From Planctomycetota bacterium (GTDB lineage Bacteria; Planctomycetota; MHYJ01; JACPRB01): a stretch of DNA of 39,215 nucleotides. Shown here piece after piece: positions 1 to 7,003 of this stretch (within the stretch, counting starts at the first letter, position 1; every line of letters begins with the position of its first letter). Where the stretch lies: positions 1 to 39,215 of the forward strand of contig JACPRC010000024.1 in the NCBI GenBank assembly GCA_016190175.1, given 5' to 3'. The translations under genes were made by a program, and so were the position numbers. A model generated the notes under the pieces. It did no database searches and had not been told where the DNA came from. It saw nothing but the letters and a program-made list of their open reading frames with translations.

Positions 1-17
1 AACTTACCCTTGGCCAC
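1..17 (-). CDS. 5' end of a leftward gene cut by the window edge
   Basis: Only five codons are visible (GTG start, then Ala-Lys-Gly-Lys). The start is supported by a very strong ribosome binding site: the complement of 24-32 reads GGAAGGAGG, six bases before the GTG at 17. No product can be named. It runs the same way as the AlbA-type and RNA polymerase genes at 311-4118, so the mobile element probably continues beyond the left edge. A perfect palindrome at 34-49 lies just upstream of the ribosome binding site and could be its operator. Confidence 0.45.
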
Positions 18-33
18 TCCGCGCCTCCTTCCT

Positions 34-49
34 GGGTCCATAAGGACCC
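34..49. promoter_or_regulatory. Palindrome GGGTCC-ATAA-GGACCC, candidate operator
   Basis: A perfect 6-bp inverted repeat with a 4-base loop, extendable by a T-G and a C-G pair. It sits between the ribosome binding site of the leftward gene at the window edge and a TTGACA hexamer (complement of 68-73). It could be a repressor site or a 5'-UTR hairpin. Confidence 0.35.
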
Positions 50-126
50 GGTTATGAGGCCTCAGAGTGTCAAGGGATTATCCCGCCGTTTCATCCAATC
101 GGGCCGCCAGATGTACACCCTGCAAG

Positions 127-165
127 GAATCGCGCAGCACGCCTTTGCGCGATTCTGCGCGATTC
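127..165. repeat. Three copies of TGCGCGATTC, one inverted and two in tandem
   Basis: The 10-mer TGCGCGATTC occurs at 146-155 and 156-165 as a perfect tandem, and its exact reverse complement GAATCGCGCA occurs at 127-136. The inverted pair can form a 10-bp hairpin with a 9-base loop. It lies in the 293-bp gap between the leftward gene at the edge and the AlbA-type gene. It may be a protein-binding site or a transcription-ending structure. Confidence 0.6.
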
Positions 166-280
166 AAGGTGCGGCATTCTCTCGGACTTGGTAGGTCGTC
201 GCTCTTCCCTTTCCGGAGACGTTGCACCGTTCGTGCCGTCACCCCCGCATCGCAGTGGGGGCGGGAGTTGCGACACTGGG

Positions 281-310
281 ATGTCGCGACATGTCGCGAC
301 ATGTCGCGAC
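281..310. repeat. Three tandem 10-bp iterons ATGTCGCGAC
   Basis: Three perfect head-to-tail copies of ATGTCGCGAC, with a decayed partial copy (TTGCGACAC) at about 268-276. Each unit contains the self-complementary core GTCGCGAC, and the 10-bp period puts all copies on one face of the DNA. The array abuts the stop codon of the leftward AlbA-type gene (TGA, complement of 311-313). C-rich and G-rich stretches flank it at about 257-265 and 323-340. Either a regulator-binding array or a plasmid/ICE-like iteron set. Confidence 0.65.
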
Positions 311-1714
311 TCAGGATCTCGCCCCCTCCCCCACCCGATAGATCGTCGCCTCGCCACGTCCAATCGCGATGATCACGCCAACGGCGCGGAGTCGCCGGAG
401 TTCCCGCTGCAAGGTGCGCATCGCGATCGGCTCTCCCAGTTCCTTGAGAATCGCCGACGCCCGGATTGGTCCCAGGCGATGCACGACGGACAGCACCTTC
501 CCGGCACGCAGGCCGAGGCCGGGAGGGGGGACGAGCGCACCAGCCTGCTTTGCGGGCCGAAACCGGACGACGAACGCCCCCGCGATCTCCTCGAATTCCG
601 GCTCCGGGCAGCCGAGTTTCTCTGCTTCGGCAAGGATCTTGTTCGTGCCTCGCCCCCACCGTTCGATGAGCCCTCGCCGATGGAACACGTCCGCGATCAG
701 ACGATTGCGCGGGATTGATCCGTGCGTGCCCTTGAGCTTCTCCGGCGTCACTCCCTCCGGCAGTGTACCCGTGCTCCATATCTCCAGCCGGTCGTCGAAG
801 AGCGCCATGCTCACGGCGCCTCCGTCGATGGAATAGTCCCGGTGGACGAGCGCGTTGACCAGCGCCTCGCGGACCGCAAGCGGAGGGTAGAGAGGCGTGT
901 CCACGCGCCGCATTCGGCCTTCGACGAAGTGGCTTGCCACGGGCTCGTGTTCCTCCAGGAACCGCTCGGCGTGCTGGAGCAACGCGAAAGCATGGCCCTT
1001 GAATTGCCGGTTGTCCCGGAACTCGTCCTTGGTGACGCCGCGGAACCGCGCCAGCCGCACTTCACCCATCGGGAAGCCGGGCCCGCCTTCTTTTCCGAAC
1101 AGGATCGCCGCCGCCCGTGTAACTCCGTCATCCGTGACGAGCTCCAGCCGCCGCAGGACGACCTCCCACTTCTCTCCAAGCACCCCCGTGAGACGCTTGG
1201 CTTCCACGGCGTCTTCGACGGTGCGAAGAACCTCATCTCGGTCGAGGTGTCGCACTTTCCAGTCGGGGGCGATCCACCGATCCCAAGGGGTCTCTTTCTG
1301 AAGGCGCTTCACGACGCGGCTGTCGAATTCCGAATGGGACATCCTCTGCGTCGTATTCCCGACGCGGAGATATCCGCGGCCCTCAAAGGTGAAGGGGCCC
1401 GCGGGTCCTCCGCTCGCCTCGACTACGACAACGGCTTGCCGTGCCCGCAGTGGGACCAGCATCGTCCTGACTTCAACTGACGGTTCGATCCGTCGCGTGG
1501 CGTTCGCGATCTCCCGCTGAGTGCTGTCTGAGACGGTCTGTCCAAGCAGATCCCCCTTGTCGGAGACGCCGAAGAGCACCCGGCCGCTGCCGACGCCGTT
1601 CAGCATCCCGCACAGCGCCTCCATCGCCTCCCGCAGTTCGCCCGTCGTGCGCTTGAACTCGAGGACCGGTCCCTCGCCCCTGGCGACCAGACGCCGAAGA
1701 TACGCTGGGGTCAT
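311..1714 (-). CDS. AlbA_2/Schlafen-type ATP-binding regulator
   Basis: 467 aa, cytoplasmic. The N-terminus (about 1-125) has the AlbA_2 (old AAA_4) signature: LEFK at 18-21, a strand ending LFGVSDKG at 47-54, and YLRVG at 115-119. The middle and C-terminal part matches the GHKL-like HATPase_c_4 half of these proteins: EALVNALVHRDY at 283-294 and NRLIADVFHRRGLIERWGRG at about 337-356. A winged-helix-like segment follows (about 395-460). Family members are usually called ATP-binding or transcriptional regulators, and the real ligand is unknown. The start at 1714 is chosen because GAGGTGGGA precedes that ATG, while the more upstream ATG at 1735 has no ribosome binding site. It begins 40 bp after the stop of the phage-type RNA polymerase gene, so the two are very probably co-transcribed, and it may control or partner the polymerase (inference). 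Confidence 0.85.
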   Translation of the reverse strand: MTPAYLRRLVARGEGPVLEFKRTTGELREAMEALCGMLNGVGSGRVLFGVSDKGDLLGQTVSDSTQREIANATRRIEPSVEVRTMLVPLRARQAVVVVEASGGPAGPFTFEGRGYLRVGNTTQRMSHSEFDSRVVKRLQKETPWDRWIAPDWKVRHLDRDEVLRTVEDAVEAKRLTGVLGEKWEVVLRRLELVTDDGVTRAAAILFGKEGGPGFPMGEVRLARFRGVTKDEFRDNRQFKGHAFALLQHAERFLEEHEPVASHFVEGRMRRVDTPLYPPLAVREALVNALVHRDYSIDGGAVSMALFDDRLEIWSTGTLPEGVTPEKLKGTHGSIPRNRLIADVFHRRGLIERWGRGTNKILAEAEKLGCPEPEFEEIAGAFVVRFRPAKQAGALVPPPGLGLRAGKVLSVVHRLGPIRASAILKELGEPIAMRTLQRELRRLRAVGVIIAIGRGEATIYRVGEGARS

Positions 1715-1754
1715 TCCCACCTCACCACGACGCATGCTACAAACCAAGGGTCGT

Positions 1755-4118
1755 TCACGAGAAGAAATAGTCCGCGCGGCGTACCTCGTCAAGGTCGAGT
1801 GCCCCCATCACCGGCGGCGGCGGAATCTCGATCCCGTCCGCCTGCTTTGCGATCTGCGCCCGGAACGCCTCCAGCGTGAATTCCCGATGCACCCGGATGA
1901 ACTGATTGCGCAGGACCTCGTTCATGACGTCCACATCGCAGGCGTGCACGGCGTAGCCGTCATGCACCATCGCGAAGTCCGCGAGGCCGCGACTTTGCAA
2001 CGCCTCGACCGTGAGTATCATGTGGGCCGCGTCGAGCGAATGCACGAGGTTGGGCACGATGGCGTCGATCTGCTTGTCGAGGTCCAGCTTGCCCGGAGTC
2101 GGGTCGGGCTCCTGTAGCAGGAGCGTGCCCATCGCCGTACGAATCCGCCGCTCCTTCTTCGCCAGATAGTGGTGGATGACCGGGAATCCGGTCGGGACGC
2201 GCCATTGGAATCCGCGTCCTTTCAGGGCCAAGACGTCCGCAACGGCCCGCAGCCAATCGGCGATCTCGACCGCCTTCACTACGGCCCCGGCGATCGATTC
2301 CTTCAGGTTCCGAGACAGATAGGCCACTGCGGTGCCTTCCTTCTCGAATCGCCCCGGGAACCGCTCCCAAACCGTCGCGAGAAGTTGATTCGCGATGCCA
2401 TCATCCGTCACGCCATATGGCGTGGTCATCGTCGCCGGCTTCACGAGCTTTCGGTCGATGAGCCCATGCCATGCCCGCGCCATCGGATCGCCCGCGCTCG
2501 CGGCCTCGGCGATCCTCGCGGCCAGTCGATCCGCCACGGCCTGGTAGATGTCCTTCGGCCGGTCGGACGGAAGCAGATTCGTCCACTGACCGCCCTGCGA
2601 ATCGCGCCCGAGCGCGCTCATGTGCTGAAGCCCGTTGCACGTCCCGTCCATCGCTACCGGAATTCGTGAAATCGCACGCGATCCGTCCTTCGAGAAGTCG
2701 ACCCACTCGAACGCCGCAGCCAGGAATCGCCACGGCTTGTCCGCCGTGGTCCAGAAGCGACCGCCTTCAAGCGGCCGGGCGGCGGAATCCAGGATCGCGT
2801 CTCGATGCTCGTTCGCCCACGCGATTCGCTCGGCGTACGACAGCTTGCTGAGCCCGAACGTGTTCGCAAGATGGACCGCCAGCCACTTCCCGCCGTTCTC
2901 CCCTACGGGCTTCCCCCGCGCGAATTCGATCAGCGCCCTCCCGATGTCGTCCCCCTGCGGATGAATGACCTGCGGCAGCGGGTAGGCCCTCCCGCGGTGG
3001 TCGAGCTGATGCGGGAAGAACAATTCCGGCTCGCGCTCAAAGCGATCGGCGATCCTGAACCGCCTTCGCATCTCGATGGCATGTGCCGCAGCCGCGCGAT
3101 TCGCCGCATACCCTCGCGCGCGCTCGCGTCCCCTTGCGGATCGCTCCTCCTCCGTCGCCGAACCCGCATTCAACTCCGGCGGGAGTTTCCTGAACTCGAC
3201 GCTCGGCAGCGAAGGGTCCTTTCGCTCCCATGCCTTCCGAAGGACCTCCAGCATGCGGCGATTGATCCTCCATGGAGTCTCCTGGATCGAGTTCACGGCC
3301 CCGCATACGATCTCCACCTCGTCGGCCTCGAGCTTGCCGTTTGTCTCATCCTGCCGTTTCACGAGCGGCAGCCCCATCACCATGAAGTACCCGCCGCCCG
3401 TTGCCCCCCTCCAAGGCCGCGGTTGCTCTACCATCGGAAGCCGCAGCGGCGTCGCCAGCCACTCCTGCTCCTCGAGTAGTTCCCTCAGCCTTCCCTGCGC
3501 CCCCTCCGTCAGTTCGACCCAGTCGGGTTCCTTCACCTTCGAGTGTTTCTCGATGAGCGTGGAGTGGTCCACCGCAAGTTTCAAGAGCAGCGCCCCAAGA
3601 CGCAATCCCAAGTCGCCGTCACCCCAGTCCCTGCCTTTCAGGACGGCGAACTTCTCCTCAGCGCGTTTCCTCGCGTTCCAGGGGTTCTTGTTCCTCCGGA
3701 CGAGTGACTCCAGCGCGTCTTTCGCCCGACCTCGGAGCGTATCGTGCGCCCGCTCCAGCCAGCAGCATTGACCGATGTGCCTCGCCAGTCTCGTGACTGG
3801 AACCTTCGCGTCGTTCTCCGCGAAGGCGTTGATGATCGTTCGGAGGGTGATGTAGGCGAGCTTCTCTGCATCCAGTGCGACGAGCGCCACTCCATGGGGA
3901 CGTCGTACGCCGCGCTCGATCGCATTCTGCTCCGCCTCGATCGCCCGCGCGAGCTTCTTGATCGTCTCGCGCAGCATCTTGCAGCCGGCCGTGGTGTCCG
4001 CCATGGCGCCCCGCGCCTGCGCCTCCCGCGCCCGATCGATGCCTTCCGACAGAAAGTCGAGCTCGACCGCGAGTTCCCTCTCCTCCCTCTCCTGCTCCTG
4101 CGAGATTCTGCGTCCCAT
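1755..4118 (-). CDS. Phage T7-type single-subunit DNA-directed RNA polymerase
   Basis: 787 aa, a complete polymerase of the T7/mitochondrial family. Visible motifs: DHRGRAYPLP at 373-382 (T7 DWRGRVYAV); motif A DGTCNGLQH at 491-499 with catalytic Asp491; motif B R556-x3-K560-x7-Y568 (RKLVKPATMTTPYG, matching T7 R627, K631 and Y639 with identical spacing); PNLVHSLDAAHM at 689-700 (T7 PNFVHSQDGSHL); motif C HDG at 719-721 with catalytic Asp720 (T7 HDS). The C-terminus ADYFFS resembles the T7 foot DFAFA. Specificity-loop equivalents lie at about 654-675. The protein is about 100 residues shorter than T7 RNAP (883 aa), mainly N-terminally. All catalytic residues are present, so it should be active. 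There is no ribosome binding site at the ATG, and a host-type promoter sits just upstream, so the transcript may be nearly leaderless. Encoded on a recombinase-bearing element rather than next to recognisable virion genes. Confidence 0.96.
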   Translation of the reverse strand: MGRRISQEQEREERELAVELDFLSEGIDRAREAQARGAMADTTAGCKMLRETIKKLARAIEAEQNAIERGVRRPHGVALVALDAEKLAYITLRTIINAFAENDAKVPVTRLARHIGQCCWLERAHDTLRGRAKDALESLVRRNKNPWNARKRAEEKFAVLKGRDWGDGDLGLRLGALLLKLAVDHSTLIEKHSKVKEPDWVELTEGAQGRLRELLEEQEWLATPLRLPMVEQPRPWRGATGGGYFMVMGLPLVKRQDETNGKLEADEVEIVCGAVNSIQETPWRINRRMLEVLRKAWERKDPSLPSVEFRKLPPELNAGSATEEERSARGRERARGYAANRAAAAHAIEMRRRFRIADRFEREPELFFPHQLDHRGRAYPLPQVIHPQGDDIGRALIEFARGKPVGENGGKWLAVHLANTFGLSKLSYAERIAWANEHRDAILDSAARPLEGGRFWTTADKPWRFLAAAFEWVDFSKDGSRAISRIPVAMDGTCNGLQHMSALGRDSQGGQWTNLLPSDRPKDIYQAVADRLAARIAEAASAGDPMARAWHGLIDRKLVKPATMTTPYGVTDDGIANQLLATVWERFPGRFEKEGTAVAYLSRNLKESIAGAVVKAVEIADWLRAVADVLALKGRGFQWRVPTGFPVIHHYLAKKERRIRTAMGTLLLQEPDPTPGKLDLDKQIDAIVPNLVHSLDAAHMILTVEALQSRGLADFAMVHDGYAVHACDVDVMNEVLRNQFIRVHREFTLEAFRAQIAKQADGIEIPPPPVMGALDLDEVRRADYFFS

Positions 4119-4129
4119 TTGAACGCAAC

Positions 4130-4157
4130 ATCATGGTGATGCGGACGTTGGAGTCAA
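4130..4157 (-). promoter_or_regulatory. Candidate host-type promoter for the RNA polymerase gene
   Basis: On the minus strand TTGACT (complement of 4152-4157), a 16-bp spacer, then CATGAT (complement of 4130-4135). The predicted start of transcription is only a few bases before the ATG at 4118, consistent with the absence of a ribosome binding site. A promoter read by the host polymerase is what a self-encoded phage-type polymerase would need to get started (inference). Confidence 0.4.
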
Positions 4158-4602
4158 GAGACATTTGGTCGCCAGCCTCGCTTCCCCAAGGAGACAGGAC
4201 ACCGAACGAGGAGACCCTTGAAAGGCGCGCCTGGCCCTGGAGAGAGGGGGCGGGTGGGAAGTCCGGTTCACCGGAGTCCATGGAAGGCGAATCTCGGCGG
4301 CTTGGGTACACGGTTACGCATGGGTTCCTCACCGAAACTCTACACACTTAGGGGAAAGGCAACGCGCCCTTGACCGGCGCCCTCTCGCTACTCATCGACT
4401 TTCTTTCCTTTCTCAGTACCAACGCGACCCGCGCTGTCGAGTCGCGTTGCCCGTATCGCAGGCTGGTGGCGTCATCGCCTGCCCTTCCCGTCGCCTTCAT
4501 GGCCGGGATGCCCTGATCCGCTGGAGTGCGTCTCCAGCGTATCCGGGTGTCCCGGTTCCGTGGGGGCCGGCCCTTCGTGGCTCGACGGCGAAAGGAGCAG
4601 GC
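4158..4602. other. Intergenic region between the polymerase and the small-gene/recombinase block
   Basis: About 445 bp without a convincing gene between divergent transcription units. It contains a T7-promoter-like sequence (4339-4359, annotated separately), a short hairpin TCCGG-TTCA-CCGGA at about 4262-4275, and a pyrimidine-rich run near 4398-4420. Reading frames in this interval lack ribosome binding sites and recognisable content. Confidence 0.5.
4339..4359 (+). promoter_or_regulatory. T7-promoter-like sequence, candidate site for the element's own polymerase
   Basis: Reads ACACACTTAGGGGAAA from 4342. Ungapped against the T7 core ACTCACTATAGGGAGA it matches at 11 of 16 positions, including CACT and the GGG initiation run. 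It lies on the plus strand, upstream of the small genes and the serine recombinase, the right place to drive that unit. It is a single copy in the window with high confidence, so the match could be chance. A weaker look-alike (ACACTCTGAGG) is on the minus strand near 62-72, upstream of the gene at the left edge. Confidence 0.3.
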
Positions 4603-4812
4603 ATGGCGACATCGGACGGCGATCCCTTGGAAGGACGGAGCGGCGACGACTCACGCCAGAGTCGCGACATCGGCCCGATCGAGCGGGCCCGCCCCGCGAA
4701 GATCCGGCTCGCTGGCGGCGGGTGGCTCACTCGGGAGGCCGAGCGGCTGATCCGCGCGCGGCTCAAGGCGCGTCGATCGACTCCGTCCGACGAACTTCCC
4801 CCGGCGGCCTGA
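4603..4812 (+). CDS. Small hypothetical protein of the integrative element
   Basis: 69 aa, acidic and polar at the N-terminus, then a basic helical segment (WLTREAERLIRARLKARR at about 41-58) that could bind nucleic acid or pack as a short helix. The ATG at 4603 follows AAAGGAG (4591-4597) at ideal distance, which makes this start preferable to upstream options. The stop TGA overlaps another ATG at 4812 (TGATG). I recognise no family. Its position directly before the recombinase block suggests a small regulator or directionality-type accessory protein, but this is only inference. Confidence 0.55.
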   Translation: MATSDGDPLEGRSGDDSRQSRDIGPIERARPAKIRLAGGGWLTREAERLIRARLKARRSTPSDELPPAA

Positions 4813-4918
4813 TGGCCGTCGGGGGAAGCCGTATCTGCCCTGAAACCCGATTTCGGAAAGGAGGACCGCGGAAGCGTCGTTTGGATCGACCCATCGGAGA
4901 CCGTGGAGGGACAGAATC

Positions 4919-5290
4919 ATGGGTAACGGCGCGCAATTCCACCAACGCGCGGCGATCCCCGGCGTCCAAAATGGTAGCCCAGACAACAGCGGTCGTCGCC
5001 CGCGCACCAGCGCATCAGGCTCGCAAGAGCCGCGCAACGGGGACGCGCTCCGGAAAGTGGCCCCCAAGCGGAGAGGCGTAATGCGCGTGACGGTCGTCCC
5101 GATCCCGGTGGAGATGTACCCGGCGTTTCAGACCGACCCGGACCATCCGTTCATCGCGCTCTCCCCGGAGAAGCGCATCGCCGAGATCGATGCCTGCTGC
5201 TCCGCCCTGTGGGCGCGAATCTGCGCCGAGCGGGCCGCACGGCGGCCTGAGACGATCCAGCCTGCCGCGGCGAAGTCCGTGGCGGCTTGA
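4919..5290 (+). CDS. Small hypothetical protein preceding the serine recombinase
   Basis: 123 aa from the ATG at 4919, which has GGAGGG eight bases upstream (4905-4910). The first 54 residues are polar and disordered-looking. The last 69 residues, starting at an internal ATG at 5081 with its own GGAGAGG, look like a folded domain (VTVVPIPVEMYPAFQTD, then HPFIALSPEKR and a helix with DACCSALWARIC). The true product may therefore be only 69 aa (5081-5290). A competing frame, 4812-5081, would join the previous gene by TGATG and this internal start by TAATG. No known family is recognised. It ends 18 bp before the recombinase start, so both are likely in one operon. Confidence 0.55.
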   Translation: MGNGAQFHQRAAIPGVQNGSPDNSGRRPRTSASGSQEPRNGDALRKVAPKRRGVMRVTVVPIPVEMYPAFQTDPDHPFIALSPEKRIAEIDACCSALWARICAERAARRPETIQPAAAKSVAA

Positions 5291-5308
5291 TGTGATGGAG
5301 GAATAGAC

Positions 5309-7000
5309 ATGAATCAGCCCGCAGTCACGGCGACCAAGAACGGCCCCGTCCAGGTCGCGTTCTACATCCGCGTCTCGAGCGACAAGCAGGCGAAGATGGA
5401 AGACGGATCGCTCGACACCCAACTCGACCGCCTCGAGAGCGAGGTGCGCCGCAAGCGCGCCGCCGGTCACGACTGGGTCGTCGTCGAACGTCTGATCGAG
5501 GGCGAGAAGGATGGCGTGCGCCGCGGGAAGAGCGGCAAGAACGCCAATCGCCCGATGTACCAGAAGCTGCTCGACCTTGCGAGGGCCGGACTGATCGACG
5601 TCGTCATGATCTCGCGCCTCGATCGGATCTCGCGCAACCTCGCGGACTTCGTGAGGCTCGCGGCCATGCTGGCCGAGCACAAGGTCAGCCTCGTTTCCCT
5701 GAAGGAAGACCTCGACCTGACGACGCCGGCGGGCCGACTCTTCGCGCACCTTCTTATGTCCCTCGCCCAGTACGAGCGCGAGACCGTCGCCTCGCGCGTG
5801 AGCGATAAGGCGGCGTGGCGTGCGGAGAAGGGCCTCGCGCTCGGTCGCGCGCCGACCGGCTACCGGAGCCAGGACAAGCGGTTCGTCCGCTTCGCGCCCT
5901 ACGATGGGCACGTCCAGGCCGCCGACGCGCTCTACATCGCGCGTCAGAGCGTGGACGCCGTCGTGAAGGAGTTCGCGCGGCTCGGATACCGCACATCCAC
6001 CGGAGCGATGTACAACAAGACGATGGTCCTCCGCGTGCTGAGGAATGCCCTCTACGCGGGGAAGATCGAGCACAAGGGCAAGCTCTTCGATGCGCAGATC
6101 GAGCCGTTGCGGTCGTGGGAGACGCACCAGAAGATCCAGGCGATCCTCGACCGGAACGAACGCACGAACCGGAGTCCCGCGCGGCAGCCCAAGGACTACA
6201 CCTACCTCCTGCAAGGGCTGGTGCGATGCGGACTCTGCGGCCACAAGATGACGCCGCGGCCCGGCACCGGCCGGAACGGGTCGCTCTACCCCTACTACCA
6301 CTGCTCGGCGGCCAACAAGTCGGCCGGCGTCGCCTGCTCCCAGAAGCAGGTCGCCGCGGCGGCGCTCGACGAGGCGGTGCTGGGATTCCTGAAGACGCTC
6401 AAGCTCAAGCCGGAGCGCCTGCATGCGTTCGCCGAGCGCGCCAACGGCCAGGCATCCGAGTCGATGCAGAGACTCATCGCGGACCGTGGACGCGTAAGGG
6501 CGCAACTCTCCGCCGTGTTGCCGAAGATCCGCAACATCGTCAGGGCAATCGAGAACGGAACCGACATGCCCAGCATGCACGAGTCGCTGCGGGCGTTGGA
6601 GTCAGAGCGCGCCGAACTCGACGCTTCCGACGCGAAGATCAAGTCCGAGATCGACGCCGAACAGACTCAGGCGATCGTCGTCCAGGACGTGATCGCCAGC
6701 CTCACCAGCTTTCATGATCTCGTAGAGGCGAGCGCGGCGAATCCTGAGAGGATCAAGCTGCTTCTGCCGCGCTTCGTCGACTACGTAGTTTGGCACGGGG
6801 GCGAGAAGGGCGAAGGCAGGCTGGAGGTCGGGCTATTCCAAGAACCGCTTGCGGACCCCGTTCCTGCGACCGTGGGATCGGAAGATCCCCGGTTCGCAGG
6901 GGCGGAACGGATAGTCGGGCCGCCGGGATTTGAACCCGGGACCTCTTGCACCCCAAGCAAGCGCGCTAGCCAGGCTGCGCTACGGCCCGAACGAGGATGA
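5309..7000 (+). CDS. Large serine recombinase (integrase)
   Basis: 563 aa. The N-terminal resolvase domain has YIRVSSDKQ with nucleophile Ser23 (19-27), an active-site arginine motif ISRLDRISRN (101-110), and SLAQYERETVASRVSDK (151-167) leading into the recombinase domain. A zinc ribbon follows (Cys307, Cys310, Cys332, Cys343), then a coiled-coil-like region of about 430-480. It would catalyse site-specific integration or excision through a 5'-linked phosphoserine intermediate. GGAGGAA (5298-5304) supports the ATG at 5309. Residues from about 536 to 560 (GPPGFEPGT...) are encoded by the antisense of the tRNA-Pro gene, so the C-terminus comes from the attachment-site region. It is the terminal gene of the element and the main evidence that 1-6.99 kb is mobile. 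Confidence 0.95.
   Translation: MNQPAVTATKNGPVQVAFYIRVSSDKQAKMEDGSLDTQLDRLESEVRRKRAAGHDWVVVERLIEGEKDGVRRGKSGKNANRPMYQKLLDLARAGLIDVVMISRLDRISRNLADFVRLAAMLAEHKVSLVSLKEDLDLTTPAGRLFAHLLMSLAQYERETVASRVSDKAAWRAEKGLALGRAPTGYRSQDKRFVRFAPYDGHVQAADALYIARQSVDAVVKEFARLGYRTSTGAMYNKTMVLRVLRNALYAGKIEHKGKLFDAQIEPLRSWETHQKIQAILDRNERTNRSPARQPKDYTYLLQGLVRCGLCGHKMTPRPGTGRNGSLYPYYHCSAANKSAGVACSQKQVAAAALDEAVLGFLKTLKLKPERLHAFAERANGQASESMQRLIADRGRVRAQLSAVLPKIRNIVRAIENGTDMPSMHESLRALESERAELDASDAKIKSEIDAEQTQAIVVQDVIASLTSFHDLVEASAANPERIKLLLPRFVDYVVWHGGEKGEGRLEVGLFQEPLADPVPATVGSEDPRFAGAERIVGPPGFEPGTSCTPSKRASQAALRPERG
6915..6989 (-). tRNA. tRNA-Pro, anticodon GGG
   Basis: 75 nt. The acceptor arm is a perfect 7-bp stem (CGGGCCG with CGGCCCG) with C1-G72 and discriminator A73, the tRNA-Pro identity pattern. 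The D stem is GCGC/GCGC. The anticodon arm is CTTGC-TTGGGGT-GCAAG with anticodon GGG. The T arm is CCGGG-TTCAAAT-CCCGG. CCA is not encoded. The gene is complete, its 3' end faces the integrative element, and the recombinase frame crosses it entirely in antisense, so the 3' half is the probable att core. Confidence 0.95.
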
Positions 7001-7003
7001 GGT

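Noticed and set aside
68-73. TTGACA on the minus strand as a sigma-70 promoter
   Set aside because: No acceptable -10 at 16-19 bp; the nearest A/T-rich hexamer is only 11 bp away. Kept only as a remark in the findings.
4133-4351. 72-codon plus-strand frame upstream of the small genes
   Set aside because: No ribosome binding site, overlaps the polymerase promoter and the T7-like promoter, and lacks protein-like pattern.
4370-4394. TTGACC with a following TACTCA as a plus-strand promoter
   Set aside because: The spacer is only 13 bp.
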